Part shown: positions 37,280 through 48,107 of the stretch, one piece after another
How positions within the stretch are numbered: the first letter of the stretch is position 1
How the letters are laid out: each line of letters begins with the position of its first letter
Origin: Petaurus breviceps papuanus
Lineage: Eukaryota > Chordata > Mammalia > Diprotodontia > Petauridae
Reading direction: 5' to 3'
Assembly: GCA_028583685.1 (NCBI GenBank)
Contig: JAMXIF010001193.1
Coordinates: 26,333,400-26,397,399 of the forward strand
Length of the DNA: 64,000 bases
Made by a program: the position numbers and the translations under genes
Notes under the pieces: model-generated
Seen by the model: only the letters and a program-made list of their open reading frames with translations
Databases searched by the model: none
Told to the model about the DNA's origin: nothing

Positions 37280-37495
37280 TAGTGCTTTAAGTATATTATC
37301 TCACTAAGCATGTTGATTCTCACAACAAACCTGAGAGATAAGTCCCAAAGTAGGCATTATACTCATCTTACAATGGGGAAACTGAGGCTGAGGAAAGTAG
37401 GGTGATTGCCATGGCTAGTTAGTATTAAGTGATGATCTGAACCCAGCCCTTCTTGATGCCATGTCCCACATTTTATCCTCTATGCCGTGCTATCT
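37280..37495 (-). repeat. MIR/THER-like CORE-SINE
   Basis: CTTTAAGTATATTATCTCAC, CTTACAATGGGGAAACTGAG and CCATGCCGTGC-like end. Confidence 0.55.
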
Positions 37496-39510
37496 TCTCT
37501 TTCCGATTTGAGATCATGGTTTGTTAGAGAGGATGAGGACACAGCAAGAACCAAAATCCAAGTGTCCTGACTCCCCAAGTCCAGTGCTCCTTCCACTAGA
37601 CGAAGTTATAGACGAAGGCTGCTGCTTTTTGGTGAGCTAGCCTCTATAGCTAGACTCTAGTCCTGACTCTGCTGTCAGTAACTCACTGTTGGCCTTGGGC
37701 AAGCCATCTACCTCACAGGGTCCCAATTCCCTTTCTTAAAATGAAACATTAACTAGCCAGCTCTCTATAATTCCTTCAAGCTCTTAATAATCTTTGATTC
37801 TAATTATATTATACAGTATTTACACACAAACATGCTCACATACTTCTATCTAGGTAGGTTTTATTAGTATGTTTGCATATTTCCTTCATATTTTACATAA
37901 CATCACAAGCAACCTAGATGACAAACTCACATACAGAAGAAACTTTATAGTAGGCTGGAGACAACAAAATGATACTTCATTGGTACATTGAACATACTAC
38001 TCAGAATTGTAGCCAATTGCTACAGACAGAACATCTTGAGGTAACATTAGTACCTATCAATCATTAGGCAGTATAATATAGTAAAAATGAGCCCAGAGAT
38101 GATAATCAAATGACCCCAGTTTGAATCTCAGTTCGTTACTTTAAATGAATAAATGGATGGATGAATGGACCAATGAATGAATGAGTAAAATTTATTAAGC
38201 ATTTACTCACTATACATTTAATTCTCATCTGTAAAATGAGTTGGCTATATTAGATCATTTCTATGGTCCCATTCACCCACAAATAAATAGAATGTCTTCT
38301 AGAGCAGGGACTGTTTCATTTTTGTGTCTTTATCCCCAGCAGTGTGACATAATGAATCTCGAACCAGCCTCCAAGCCACAAGACATGGGTCTCATATATA
38401 CCAGTTGTGTAACTGTGGGCAAGTGACTCAACCTCTCAATGTTCTGAGTTACAGAGAAGGTGTCAACCTGAATTGATAGGTGGAGCTTTCTCACCAGAAT
38501 CTCTCCATATTAATGACATCATAGCCCTATCCTCAGTACCTAGCACAGTGACTCAAACATAAAATATACTTAATGTTTGCTTAATTGAGTTTAATTCTGG
38601 CTTTAAATACTATGAACTGTTCTAGGGGATCATTCTGCTCCTCCCCAAATGATAGAAAATGCTGTTCATTTCTCCTTAGAACTTCCCAAAGCATCTTATC
38701 ACCTCACCCTCATATGTCACTAAACAGACCAGAAACTAAATCATATCCCACAATTTTACAGATAAGCAAAGTGCAAAAACATTTATTCATTCAATAAACA
38801 ATTATAACATAATGCAATGTTCTCCATGCAAAGCAATTTTTTTTCCAGATTTCATAAATAAAAAAATCTCTCAAGATCAGGGCTATTATTATATACAGTA
38901 TCCCACATTCGGCAAACAGGTAAATATTACTTATTAAATATTCTTACTACATTGTTACAAATAACACTATTAGGCAACTGGTACGGAGGTAGAGGGATTT
39001 CCTAATGCCTATCATATAACAGCAACCATAAATACTAGTCTCCCTGGCACCCCAAGATTTTCATATTTCAAAGCTTACATCCACAGTCTTCCCTTTTAGA
39101 CTGTTGCTCCGGAAGCATTTGGGACTTAGGATTGTTGTGTCCTAAGAGAAATGCAGGAGGTTTCACAACCTCAAAAAGTAGGAAAACTACAGTTCTGAAC
39201 AATGCTTGGGGCAATTTCTAGAAGGAAAGAAAACTTGATTCCCACAGCTTAATGCTAACAGTCCTACTTTTATTTGAGGATAATTGCCTAGAATATGATG
39301 GTCTTCTTTAGCAGCACATTTAGCTAAGCAATCAGCTACAAGGACGACCCTGCAGCCCTTAGAAAAAGGTTGTAAAACTCCTCCATTCACTATATTGGTT
39401 TACTACCACCAGGTTTAGACAGGTACGGGTTCAGTTAATGCAAGAACATTGTGTCCTCTAAAAACAATGTCAGATTCTCATTTGTATGTAGTAAATAAGG
39501 ACTATTTTAC

Positions 39511-39578
39511 CTTTCAGCAAAGCTATCAAGTTTCCCCAACTCATCTGAGAGACCAACAAGAGAATCCAAGGTTCCCAC
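39511..39578 (-). CDS. ATP6V1C2: ATP6V1C2 exon 3 (residues 45-66)
   Basis: 68-base exon with acceptor ag at 39580-39579 and donor gt at 39510-39509. It translates as [22 protein letters not shown] plus AG of a split serine codon. The [14 protein letters not shown] block is one of the best conserved parts of metazoan subunit C. It joins exon 2 in phase 0 and exon 4 after two bases. Confidence 0.95.
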
Positions 39579-41615
39579 CTGTAAAGAGTATAAATAAATT
39601 AAACATACAAAAGCTTTATGGGAAAAATGTTTTGTGAATTTTTTTTTAACAGAACAGCTTCTAGTGGGAAATTCTATGATAGCCTACTTGGGAGAGTCAT
39701 TCATTGTTATATAAATTAATCCAGGGTCTAGAAACTTGGTTAGAATTCCTTAATAATGGAAACGTGGGACTTTAGGCTCTCCTGTCATACCTTTCCTGTC
39801 ATATTTTTCCCATAGGAAAGATTGCATGTTATCTTGTGGGTCCTACTCCTCATTTTCTTCACTGAATAGAAAATAGCAATTTTGCAATTTGTTTGATTTC
39901 AGCAAGAGATATCTGTGGAAGCAAACTTGAAAGCTTAGTAGTATGTCAACTCCTTGAAGGAACTATTTCTACTTTTGTCTGTGTATAATCAGAAACTAGC
40001 ATAGTGCCTTACACACAATAGGCACTTATTGTTTATTAACTTAACTGAATCAAATTGAGAAGTTAAATTTTTAAAAGCATCTCTATTTCAAGTGATTTCA
40101 ACCTGCACCTTCTCAAGTTTTCTAGGCTGCTACAGATAAAGGATCTGGTTTGGGTGGGGCTCCTTTAGGGTCATCCTTGGGGCAGCCATATTCTTAGATC
40201 TTTGGAGAGTTTACAAACATTCCTACAGAAAAGGGATTAGAGAAATAGAAATATGCACAACAATGCCCAATGCAAAAAAATGTGCACAACAATGCACAAA
40301 GATTATCTCTGTTGAAATTAAAGTGGTTTCTCTTCCCCAAGGATCCTCCTCATTCCCCCAAGACATGCATTCTATTAAAGAAGACAGCCAGATATTAAAT
40401 AAGATTTTTTTTAAAAAAGGGAAAAAAAAGTGGTAGTGGGAAATGCCAGTCAGATCTTTCCATTCCACAGCTCGGGAAGGTACATGAAAGGGAAAATCAG
40501 GTGGCCTAAAGTCACACCTAAATGATAGTCAATTATCTGAAATGTGTAAATTATTTTAAGACAATTACATAGAATACGAAATTCCAGGCATCATAATTAT
40601 GATAACAAGTCATAATTACATCCAAACTTCCTTCAAATGAGTCCTCCAACATTTTGATTCTTGACATTTTAAAGATCCTACCAGTATATCATGTGGTGCA
40701 AAATTCAGAAGACTAAGTTATTAAGAATGGACTGCTAGGTACTGTGAAAGCATACTCATAATAAAAGTCATCTACTTTCTTAAAAAAAAAAAAAGGGAGA
40801 AGACAGCCAGGTAGATTGGAAAGACCCAGAATCAAAGGCTTCAGGGCTTCTACTTGGTGTGACCTCAGGTACATATCTCTGGTTCCCGGGCTTCCAAGTC
40901 TACAGAATGGCAGGAGTATTGGGCTAGGGACCTTCAAGGTCTTAAATCTATAGTCCTCCTCTATAAAATGAAATTAATAGTATATGAAGGGATTTACTTT
41001 GCTTATCCCTATTTTTGAAGTAAAGGAAGATTGAGCTCTGGCAGAAATGGGAAATTTTTCTATATGTTAGGAAAAAAATGTAGTTCAATATAATGAACTT
41101 TGTAATTCTATATATTTTGTTTTATGCAGTAAAACTGTATTCTGAGGCAGCTATATATAATAAAGCCATAAGCTTTATTAGACTACCAAAGGGAGCCATG
41201 ATATACAAATAAAAACCTTAAGAACCCTTGATCTAAGAGCAGTTGGTATACACATCATTATTTTAAATATCTGGATCATTCCTTCTACAGAAAGTCTTTC
41301 TTCTTCCCCCACCTGCTAGTGGCCTACCTCTCAAAACTACACTGTACTTATTTTGTATGTAATTAAACATATATATAAATTAATGTATGTACATGTAAGC
41401 TCATATAGTAAGCTTAATGTTAATTGTTTTGAGGAAAGAACTGTCTTCCTTTTCTCCTTATTAAAATTTCACAGCGCCTAACCTGTATTAGGCATTTAAT
41501 TAATGTTTGCTTGGTTGATTCCAGATGTCTGTTTACTATTTCTCAAGCATTCATAGCTCTTATTTCTATGGTGCTTTTTCCTGACAACAAAATTCTGTGA
41601 GGTAAGGAGTATAAT

Positions 41616-42350
41616 TGATGAGGTACAGGCTCTGGGAACCCCCTTGAACTCTGAATCTTCTTATTTGATGAGGCATTTGTCTGAGGCCATAAGCCTTTCA
41701 CTGTGGCCCAAAACTCAGTTACTAGCCTAGCCCTTCCCACCCTAGATCCTCCCAAAATATCTATACACCTTAAACTAGACCAGCCCTTCAGTCTCATCTC
41801 TGGAGGCTAACTCCAGCTACTTCCCACCCTTAATCCCTCATCTCTGGAGTCTGACCTCATTTGACTCCTCCTGAAGACCCTCCCCAAACTCCTCCTCTAG
41901 ACAACCCCTAGATTCCTCCCACAACCTTTCTGTATATAACACCCCATCTGTCCTCCATGAGAGAGAGAAGGCAGGAGAAATGATCTAGCACAGACTCACT
42001 CTGTGTCAGATTATTCTGGCCCACTTATCTAGTACAAGCATCACAGATACCCAGACTCCTTAAGAGGTGGCACAGTGAGTACAGCACCAGCCCTGGAGTC
42101 AGGAGCACCTGAGTTCAAATCCGGCCTCAGACACTTAACACAAAAACTAGCCATGTGACCTTGGGCAAGTCACTTAACCCCAAATTCCCTCCAAAAAGCA
42201 AAAAAAAAAAACCAGTCTACTCATTATGGTGAACCTTTAATAAACTTTGCTTTTCTTTGGCTGAGAGAAGATTTGAGTCAAATTCTTTTGGCAAGACCAG
42301 GCAGGTTGGTATTTTGGGATCTTGGCCACCCCTAACCCCGAACCTCAACA
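41616..42350 (+). mobile_element. Solo LTR of an endogenous retrovirus (fossil)
   Basis: Bounded by TG (TGATGAGG) and CA (CCTCAACA) and flanked by a 4-bp direct repeat TAAT (41612-41615 and 42351-42354), as in class I (gamma-like) elements. A TATA-like TATATAAC lies near 41933 and an AATAAA signal at 42239-42244, so it reads on the plus strand. About 585 bp without the SINE inserted at 42062-42211. No internal region is present; a single LTR left after recombination. The later SINE and the absence of a partner suggest a fairly old element. Confidence 0.7.
42062..42211 (+). mobile_element. tRNA-headed SINE inside the solo LTR
   Basis: Contains GGTGGCACAGTGAGTACAGC, CTGAGTTCAAATCCGGCCTC and ACTTAACCCCAAATTCCCTC with an A-tail. 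Imperfect direct repeats (CCAGACTCCT before, CCAGTCTACT after). Its first bases are missing. Confidence 0.85.
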
Positions 42351-42827
42351 TAATCACACTAAATGTGGATGTCCTGTGCCCAGTAATCTGCCTTCTAAGG
42401 CAGTATTACATATAAATAGACCTACTTTCAAGATAAAACTATTGTGCTAATATAATATATATTGATCTTAAATTTTACTTTGGTAATGTAATATGATGGA
42501 AAGGGTGCTATACTTCCAGTTAGAAAAGAATTGGGGTTCAAGTACAGGCTTTGATATTCATTACCTGTGTAATGCTAGGCAAGCCAGTACCTTCTTAAGC
42601 TTCAGTTTCTTCTTCAATACAATGGAGACATTAAGGGCTGCTCTATTGACTTAAGCTTTGTAAACCTTAACAGCACTATATAAATGGGAGTTTTTATTTC
42701 CCCCTGCTAGTGACTCCAATCTCTCCAGTTCTCACTTTCATCCTGGGAAGGAATACATACAGCTAGTCCCAGTCGGTGTAAGAAGTCAGTCAAGGAAGGA
42801 ATTAATTAATTTTGCAAAACTATTTCT

Positions 42828-43090
42828 GCCAGGACACACTTCATACTAATGGAGAGGCTGAGGCTTGTGGATCACTTGAGCTCTGGAGTTCTGGGTCAGA
42901 ATAGGGGTAAAACCATCCAGTGCCTATTCTAAGTCAAATACCAGTATGGTGAACTTCAAGGAGCTGCCTAAGGAACCCAGGGCAAAAACGGAACAGGTCA
43001 AAGCTTCAGAACTGATCAGTAATGGGTCTGTGAGTGGCCTCTGTACTTACAGCCTGGGTGTGACAGGGAGAGACCTGGTCTCAAAAAAAA
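42828..43090 (+). pseudogene. 7SL (SRP) RNA retropseudogene
   Basis: Shows GGAGAGGCTGAGGCTTGTGG then ATCACTTGAG, the central CCAGTATGGTGAACTTCAAGG, the S-domain block GGAACAGGTCAAAGCTTC followed by TGATCAGTAATGGG, and the 3' end CAGCCTGGGTGTGACAGGG, then GAGACCTGGTCTC with an A-run to 43090. The order matches 7SL RNA. The first roughly 40 bases are poorly conserved or lost. It lies antisense to ATP6V1C2 in intron 2. The 65-residue open frame starting at 42946 is only a shadow of this RNA copy. Confidence 0.9.
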
Positions 43091-44191
43091 GTCTTATGCA
43101 ACTAAGCACTGTGAATTCAAGAATGTTTCTCTTTTCCTATTGAATAAGGGGTATGGTAAAGTTTACTCAATGACAAGACATATGGGAACCAAAAAGTGAT
43201 CTTGGGCATGAACACTGAATTTCTTTCGCTTCATACCTTCCCTAAAGTGGGTCAAAAGTACACTTAAGGATGGAGACAAACAAGGCAAATTCCAAACTAT
43301 AGCGTATTGTTAGTCCTTACCAGAAAGCATTAGAATGGGAATTTGAGATAAGAGATCAGAGTTTAACTCTGACAGTCAGACTTCTGGAAAACTTTCAACA
43401 GGGAAGAAACAAGTCTTTTCAAACAAAGATGGAACTAGCTAGTTCCATCTCTAATGGGACCCACCCACAACTAGGAGATACTGCTCTCACCTTATACAAA
43501 AGTTTGCTAGCTATTATACAGAAATAATTTCTCTGATCTCTGTTATCCATTCCTTTCTATGATACCACAATTAATCTGAAGACTTCTCCTGTTCCTAGTT
43601 CTGCAAAACCAGACATTTCTACCACCCATTATTGGCATATGTGATATAGAAGAAAATTTGATGATTCTGGGTTAAAATCTTGCCTTTGATGCACACTACC
43701 TGTGTAACCCTTTCATTTAAACTCCTTGGGCCTCTGTTTACTCATCTATAAAAATGAGCTGGTTAGTCAGTGGCCTCTGAGGTCCATTCTAGCTTAAGAT
43801 ATAGGATCCTATGGCCATTTGCTCTTGATGGTCATTTTCTACTTTTCATTTTTCCAAAGGACCATTCTTGATAGATGGCCTTCACAGTACCATCTCATTT
43901 TTTATAGGATCATAAGTTTAGAGTGGGAAAGGACCAAAAAGTCATGTAGTCTAACCCTCTCATTTTACAGATGAGGAAACTGAGGCAATTATGTTAAATG
44001 ACTTGCCTAAATCATAACTCAGATCCTCTTACACTATAATGCAGCACTCTTTCCACAAGACCAAATTAACTCTCTTCTTCCAGGATGCTAAAATGAGGAG
44101 CAGTTTTTCCCCTTCCTCTCCTTAATTATTGCTTTTTTTTCTTTCCTCCCTCCAACCCCTCCCCTAGATCCTCCATTTTCTAGGATTTTAC

Positions 44192-44323
44192 CTTGAAGTC
44201 AGGAATGGCAAATTTGGTGTTATGGGACAGATTAGATTTGGACGTTACTGTGTTCATCCGTTCCAGAGCCTGCAAATTCTCCTTATCTCCAGGGGCAGAA
44301 ATTAGCCAAAATTCTGACGACAT
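44192..44323 (-). CDS. ATP6V1C2: ATP6V1C2 exon 2, coding part with start codon (residues 1-44)
   Basis: Start codon at 44323-44321; the exon itself reaches to about 44353, where a pyrimidine-rich tract and ag acceptor (44355-44354) end the intron. It encodes 44 residues ending [10 protein letters not shown], then donor AAG|gtaaaa at 44191-44190. The conserved [10 protein letters not shown] opening of subunit C is present. Compared with the human C2 start as I recall it (MSEFWL), there is one more serine (MSSEFWL). The next exon begins with a whole codon (phase 0). This part forms the beginning of the N-terminal foot-type domain in known subunit C structures. Confidence 0.95.
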
Positions 44324-44353
44324 GCTTGAAGTCTTGCCTTTGAGTCAAGGTTA

Positions 44354-46820
44354 CTGAGCAAACACAAAAAAAGAAAACCAACATATAAAAGAAAAAAGTG
44401 TAAGGACCTTCTACCTGCTTTTTTCTGTTCCTAGAACTAACCTGTCACAGGTAGATATGGTATAGTACAGGGAGAAATAGACTCAGATTGGATTTGGATT
44501 CAAATCTTTGGAGGCAGCCAGGGTTGAATCATTGCTGAGACTTCAGGCAAGTCACTTTCTCTCTCTGGGTCTCAGGGCTTACCACTGTAAAATGATGGAA
44601 TTCAACTACAGTTTGGTATTGATTATGATAAACTGTAAAGAGAGTTCAAAGGAGAACAACCAGGATGGTGAAAGGCCATGAGTTTAAGTCATCTATTTTG
44701 GTTGAAGGAAATGGGGAAATTTAGCTCAGAGAACAGTAGACTCAGGAGGACAAGGTAACAAATAATTAAAACCTTTAGCACACTACCTGGCACACAGCAG
44801 GTACTTAATAAATGTTTATTAACTGATTTACTGATTGAAGTAGAAGGTGAATTCAACTTGTTTGGTTTGGCCTCTGAGGGCAGAACCAGGAACAATGGAT
44901 GGAAGTTGTAAAGAAGAAAATTTAGGTTTGCAATAAGGAAAAACCTGCAAGGGATTAAAACTGCTCAAGGGTATAATCAGCAGTCTTAAGAGATGACAGG
45001 TTCCCCCTCCACTGAGGTCTTCTAGGAAAGACTAGAGGACCACTTTTCAGGCATATTGTTGTAGGTACTGCTCTTCCGTATGGATTGAACTAGATAGACA
45101 CTGAGGTCCCTTTCACCTCTAAATTTTGGGATATTAAAAACTCCTTTCCACTTTAAATTCCATGGTCCTAAAGCAGTCCGCTTACTGAAAGATAGGAAGT
45201 TATCTAGTCCCAAGGGCTGTGAAGCTCCAAGACTAGTCAGGAGCTTGGACTGACTCCTGAATGTCAAAGAAAGGCTTTAGCATTGCCTTCTTTCTTGAGG
45301 TTATTCCAACTGGTTCCTGGGGAGAAGGAAGAGGAAGGTGGTGTGAAGGTGGAGGTGGAAGAGCAGAAGGAGGTTTTCCATTTCCTTTCCCTCCACCCCA
45401 TTCCAGTGACAAATCCCCATATGACCTCATAAAAACCTGTAATAATCAGGAAGCCTAGCTTGGGAATTGACATTCCTTTAATACAATATCCACCTTTTGA
45501 ATAGACTGCATGGACTTTCAGAAAAACTAATTTTGGGGATGGAAGGGTGCGATATCAAGGTAGGGGGAGAAGGGGAGTAATAGAGATGGGATTTCCCTCC
45601 TTTGGGAAAGAAAACCTTAGTGGCATAATTATTGGATCTGGAGTCAAAAGGCCTGGGTTTGAATTCTGGCTCGGCCATTTAGTATTTATTTTTGTTGTTT
45701 TACTTTGAACAAGTCATTTTCCCTCTGTGCTTCAAATTCCTTGTTTCTAAAGTTAAAGGAGTGAAAAACATAATTTATGCATCCTTGCAATTCTAACATC
45801 AAAGATTAACTACAGACCCACAGAAATGAACAAACTTTTAAAATCTGATCTTCAGAGGATGGGGCACATCTTCCTTTCAGAGAAGTAGCTTATAGATAGC
45901 CTGGTTTCTAACTCCTGGTACCTAGGAATTTCTACCCAAGTGTTCTTACCACTAAAACCTATTAGTTCTGCTCATTCGAACACAAATACACCCACACACA
46001 TTTCTTCTTTCCATTGTCTCCCCTCCCTCTAGGTGTTTATCTGTCTTTCCTTCCCTTCAAGTACCTCCTCCTTTTAATACCTGCTTAGATGACCAAAGTG
46101 GGAGGTAAGATGATTCTATGTGGACTTAAAACAAAACAAAACAAAATAAATAACCCCCGAATTTTACTAAAAGAAACAATCTAATTCTTTGAGTCAGTTT
46201 TAAGTTGGCCAAACCCAATCGTTTTTAAATCCATTAAAAACAGCAAAAATTTCAATCCGTCTTTATTGCAACAATCTGGGGATGGATTGTCCCTATTCTC
46301 AGGGAACTGAAGAGGTGCCACCTGCAAATTTAATTGCCTGATGTTGAAGTGACAACTCAAAAGATTGTCAGCTGGAAAAGAACTTAAGAGTTGCCTCATA
46401 GTTCCCTACGAGAGGCAGCGAGATGTAGTGGTCTTGGTTGGCAGACGGGGTTCCAGTTCGTACTCTGACCCTTACCAGTCTTGTGACCTTCACCTCTGAA
46501 CTTAAGTTTCCCCGCCAGTCAAAAACGGGTAATACTACCTGTGCTCACTGCCTCGAAGAAGTGTGTAGAGGGAAGCAACTGCTAAACCTGAAAAAGCTGT
46601 AGAAATGTGAGCTGCCTGGATCCTGGGCTTCCCATTCAGAAATGACGGAGAACCAGTCCCCAGAGTAAAACTGAAGCCAATATAAGTGTGGGTGGAAGTT
46701 TCCTTTCCTTCTTTTCCAGGTCTCCAGATCGCGAATGGTCTGGGTTCTCCCGACTCGCTGGCTCCCTTCTTTACCCACCCTCTCTCAGCAACACTTTCCC
46801 AAATTTCTTCCGGCACTTAC
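44354..46820 (-). other. ATP6V1C2 intron 1 (2.5 kb)
   Basis: Bounded by the donor of the untranslated exon 1 (46820-46819) and the acceptor of the start-codon exon (44355-44354). It holds a plus-strand CR1/L3 3' end (about 44640-45135). The remaining 45140-46730 shows no clear repeat. Confidence 0.7.
44640..45135 (+). mobile_element. CR1/L3 LINE 3' end
   Basis: Shows the sense-strand terminus: AGAGATGACAGGTTCCCCCTC, CACTGAGGTCTTCTAGGAAAG, TGGATTGAACTAGATAGACAC then TGAGGTCCCTTTCACCTCTAA. A short L2/MIR-like tail (44755-44825) is embedded in it. Confidence 0.65.
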
Positions 46821-47300
46821 CTGGCATAGAATGAGGGGGGCTCGCATGCCAGGGTGCGTGGGAAGGACTGAGGGCAGAGAGACTGGAGGCTGGAGGAGGA
46901 CGCGAGCTCCGGTTCTGGACGAAGCGTTCTATTCGCCTGGGCAGCCTTGCGGTGGAGGTACCTCCGGCCCTGAGGGGAGTCACTTCGGGTACTGCGGGAG
47001 GCGGGGGGATGAGGGCGGGGCTGGGGCGTGCTGGGCTGCCTCCCGCAACTGGCTGCCGGGGTCGCTAGAGGGCAGGTGATACCCCCTTTGCCCCGATCAA
47101 TCCCCTATGCGCGCGAGCCCCGGCTCCCAGGCGGTTGCGGCTCCAGCTGCTCCCGCCGGCCCCGCCCCGACCGCCTGGCGTTTTATCCTGGAGCAGCCGC
47201 TCGGGAGGTGGCTCGACTGCCCCCACCTGCTTGCGGATTTGCATACGGTACCAGGTCGCCTGGCGCAGGGCCCCTGTAGGCTCTTTCCGACTCACCTGGA
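46730..47300 (-). promoter_or_regulatory. CpG-island promoter of ATP6V1C2
   Basis: This is the only clearly GC- and CpG-rich stretch in the window. It has GC boxes (GGGCGGGG at 47013-47020, CCCCGCCCC near 47160-47168) and no TATA box that I can see upstream of exon 1. It sits directly over and upstream of the untranslated first exon of ATP6V1C2. Long open frames on both strands here reflect GC composition, not coding. Whether it also fires toward the plus strand cannot be told from sequence. Confidence 0.8.
46821..46990 (-). other. ATP6V1C2: ATP6V1C2 exon 1, untranslated (5' boundary approximate)
   Basis: A strong donor CAG|gtaagt is seen at 46821/46820-46815 on the minus strand, inside the CpG island and 2.5 kb upstream of the start-codon exon. 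No frame here joins to the coding exon, so it is taken as leader. The transcription start is not visible; 46990 is a guess. If joined to the acceptor at 44354-44355, the leader contains a 9-codon uORF whose stop is formed at the splice junction, and a second AUG overlapping the main start. Confidence 0.65.
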
Positions 47301-47542
47301 CTTTCCCCCTTCCATCCTAGGCGCCTATGCCACCGAACTGTCAGGGCATCATCAGAATAATAGCAGCTGACATTTCTATAGTTAGTGAAGATTTGCAAAG
47401 TATTTTCTTCAGAATAACTCATTTAAACTTCACAACTACTCTGTGAAGACATCATTGCCCCTCGTTTTACAAGTGAGGAAACTGAGGCTAAGAAAAGTTA
47501 AGTGATTTCCTCTGGGTCACAGAGCTGTCTGAGGTAGTCATT

Positions 47543-47575
<33 letters not shown>

Positions 47576-47582
47576 CACACAC
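47543..47582. repeat. (CA)n microsatellite
   Basis: About 19 CA units with one AA interruption near 47559. Confidence 0.97.
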
Positions 47583-47627
47583 CCCACTCCTATTAAAGAA
47601 GTCATCGTGATAATGATATCATGGGAT

Positions 47628-47740
47628 TTTGTTGTTCAATCATGTCCCACTCTTCAAGACCACTTTGGGGTTTTCTTGGGAAAAGATACTAGAGTTTGCC
47701 ATTTCCTTCTCCAGCGCATCTAATAGGTGAGTGAGGAAAG
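47628..47740 (-). mobile_element. SINE RTE-like tail fragment
   Basis: Only the 3' tail (TTTTGTTGTTCAATCATGTC ... GCCATTTCCTTCTCCAG) remains. Confidence 0.7.
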
Positions 47741-47967
47741 GAAGGAAGGAAGAGAGAGAGAGAGAACTTTAAGTCGTGTCATGAACTTGATGTCATGGTC
47801 CTCTTTTAAAACGAAGGACAAACACAACCAGTGAGTAGACTAAGCTGCCTGAATGGGCCCCAGCCAGTTGGGTAACAGCTCAGCTCATCCTCTCCCTCTC
47901 CTCCCCTCCAAAGGAAGGTAAATTTAGATGTCCAGAAACTGTCTAGTTAATGGGGGTATACTAGTTA

Positions 47968-47968
<1 letters not shown>

Positions 47969-48017
<49 letters not shown>

Positions 48018-48060
48018 TTGTCTCTGTCTGTCTGTCTCTCTGTCTCTGTCTTTCTCCCCT
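47969..48060. repeat. (CT)n microsatellite with CT/GTCT-rich extension
   Basis: About 22 perfect CT units, then TCTG/TCTC variants. Frames across it (serine/leucine or arginine/glutamate repeats) are artefacts. Confidence 0.97.
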
Positions 48061-48107
48061 CCCACTCCCCCCCTTCACAAAACTTTAAACACAGTTCACT
48101 CTGCAGC

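Larger units (their letters stand above)
20788..39510 (-). other. ATP6V1C2 intron 3 (18.7 kb)
   Basis: Largest intron here. It contains SINEs at 21188-21350, 22105-22264, 23544-23705, 24693-24773, 26968-27218, 28046-28465 (nested), 28548-28716 and 34848-35045. It also contains a mariner MITE 24801-25213, L1-in-L1 28717-33098, hAT-like MITE 33159-33308, L2 34080-34620, the perfect tandem duplication 36297-36410 and an RTE-like unit 36585-37033. I recognise nothing in 25220-26950, 35050-36290 and 37510-39500 except scattered MIR-like tails. Confidence 0.85.
39579..44191 (-). other. ATP6V1C2 intron 2 (4.6 kb)
   Basis: Contains a solo LTR 41616-42350 with a SINE inside, and a 7SL pseudogene 42828-43090. 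A short MIR/THER-like piece (about 41550-41612) directly abuts the LTR. 39590-41390 and 43100-43890 hold nothing that I recognise beyond decayed MIR/L2-like tails. Confidence 0.85.
1194..46990 (-). other. ATP6V1C2: ATP6V1C2 gene, 5' portion (exons 1-6)
   Basis: Host gene for V-type proton ATPase subunit C, isoform 2. Subunit C belongs to the V1 peripheral sector and ties the peripheral stalks to the membrane sector; it is the subunit released when the pump is switched off by V1-V0 dissociation. Seen here: a CpG-rich first exon and five coding exons, all with gt/ag junctions, whose phases (0, 2, 1, 0, 2 at successive exon ends) agree so that 473 coding bases give 157 codons plus two bases. The peptide starts [20 protein letters not shown] and runs through [27 protein letters not shown] and LENLEKKS, matching my memory of human C2 (which has [15 protein letters not shown] where C1 differs). 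The C2-specific insert and the C-terminal half would be encoded left of base 1194, outside the window. Isoform C2 is known to be tissue-restricted (kidney, lung, epididymis). Confidence 0.95.

Noticed and set aside
39187-39390. Minus-strand frame with ADCLAKCAA, faintly like an RNase H end
   Set aside because: Only one short motif; no other retroelement parts around it.
46735-47422. Several open frames on both strands over the CpG island
   Set aside because: They are explained by high GC content and have no conserved peptide; exon 1 here is non-coding.
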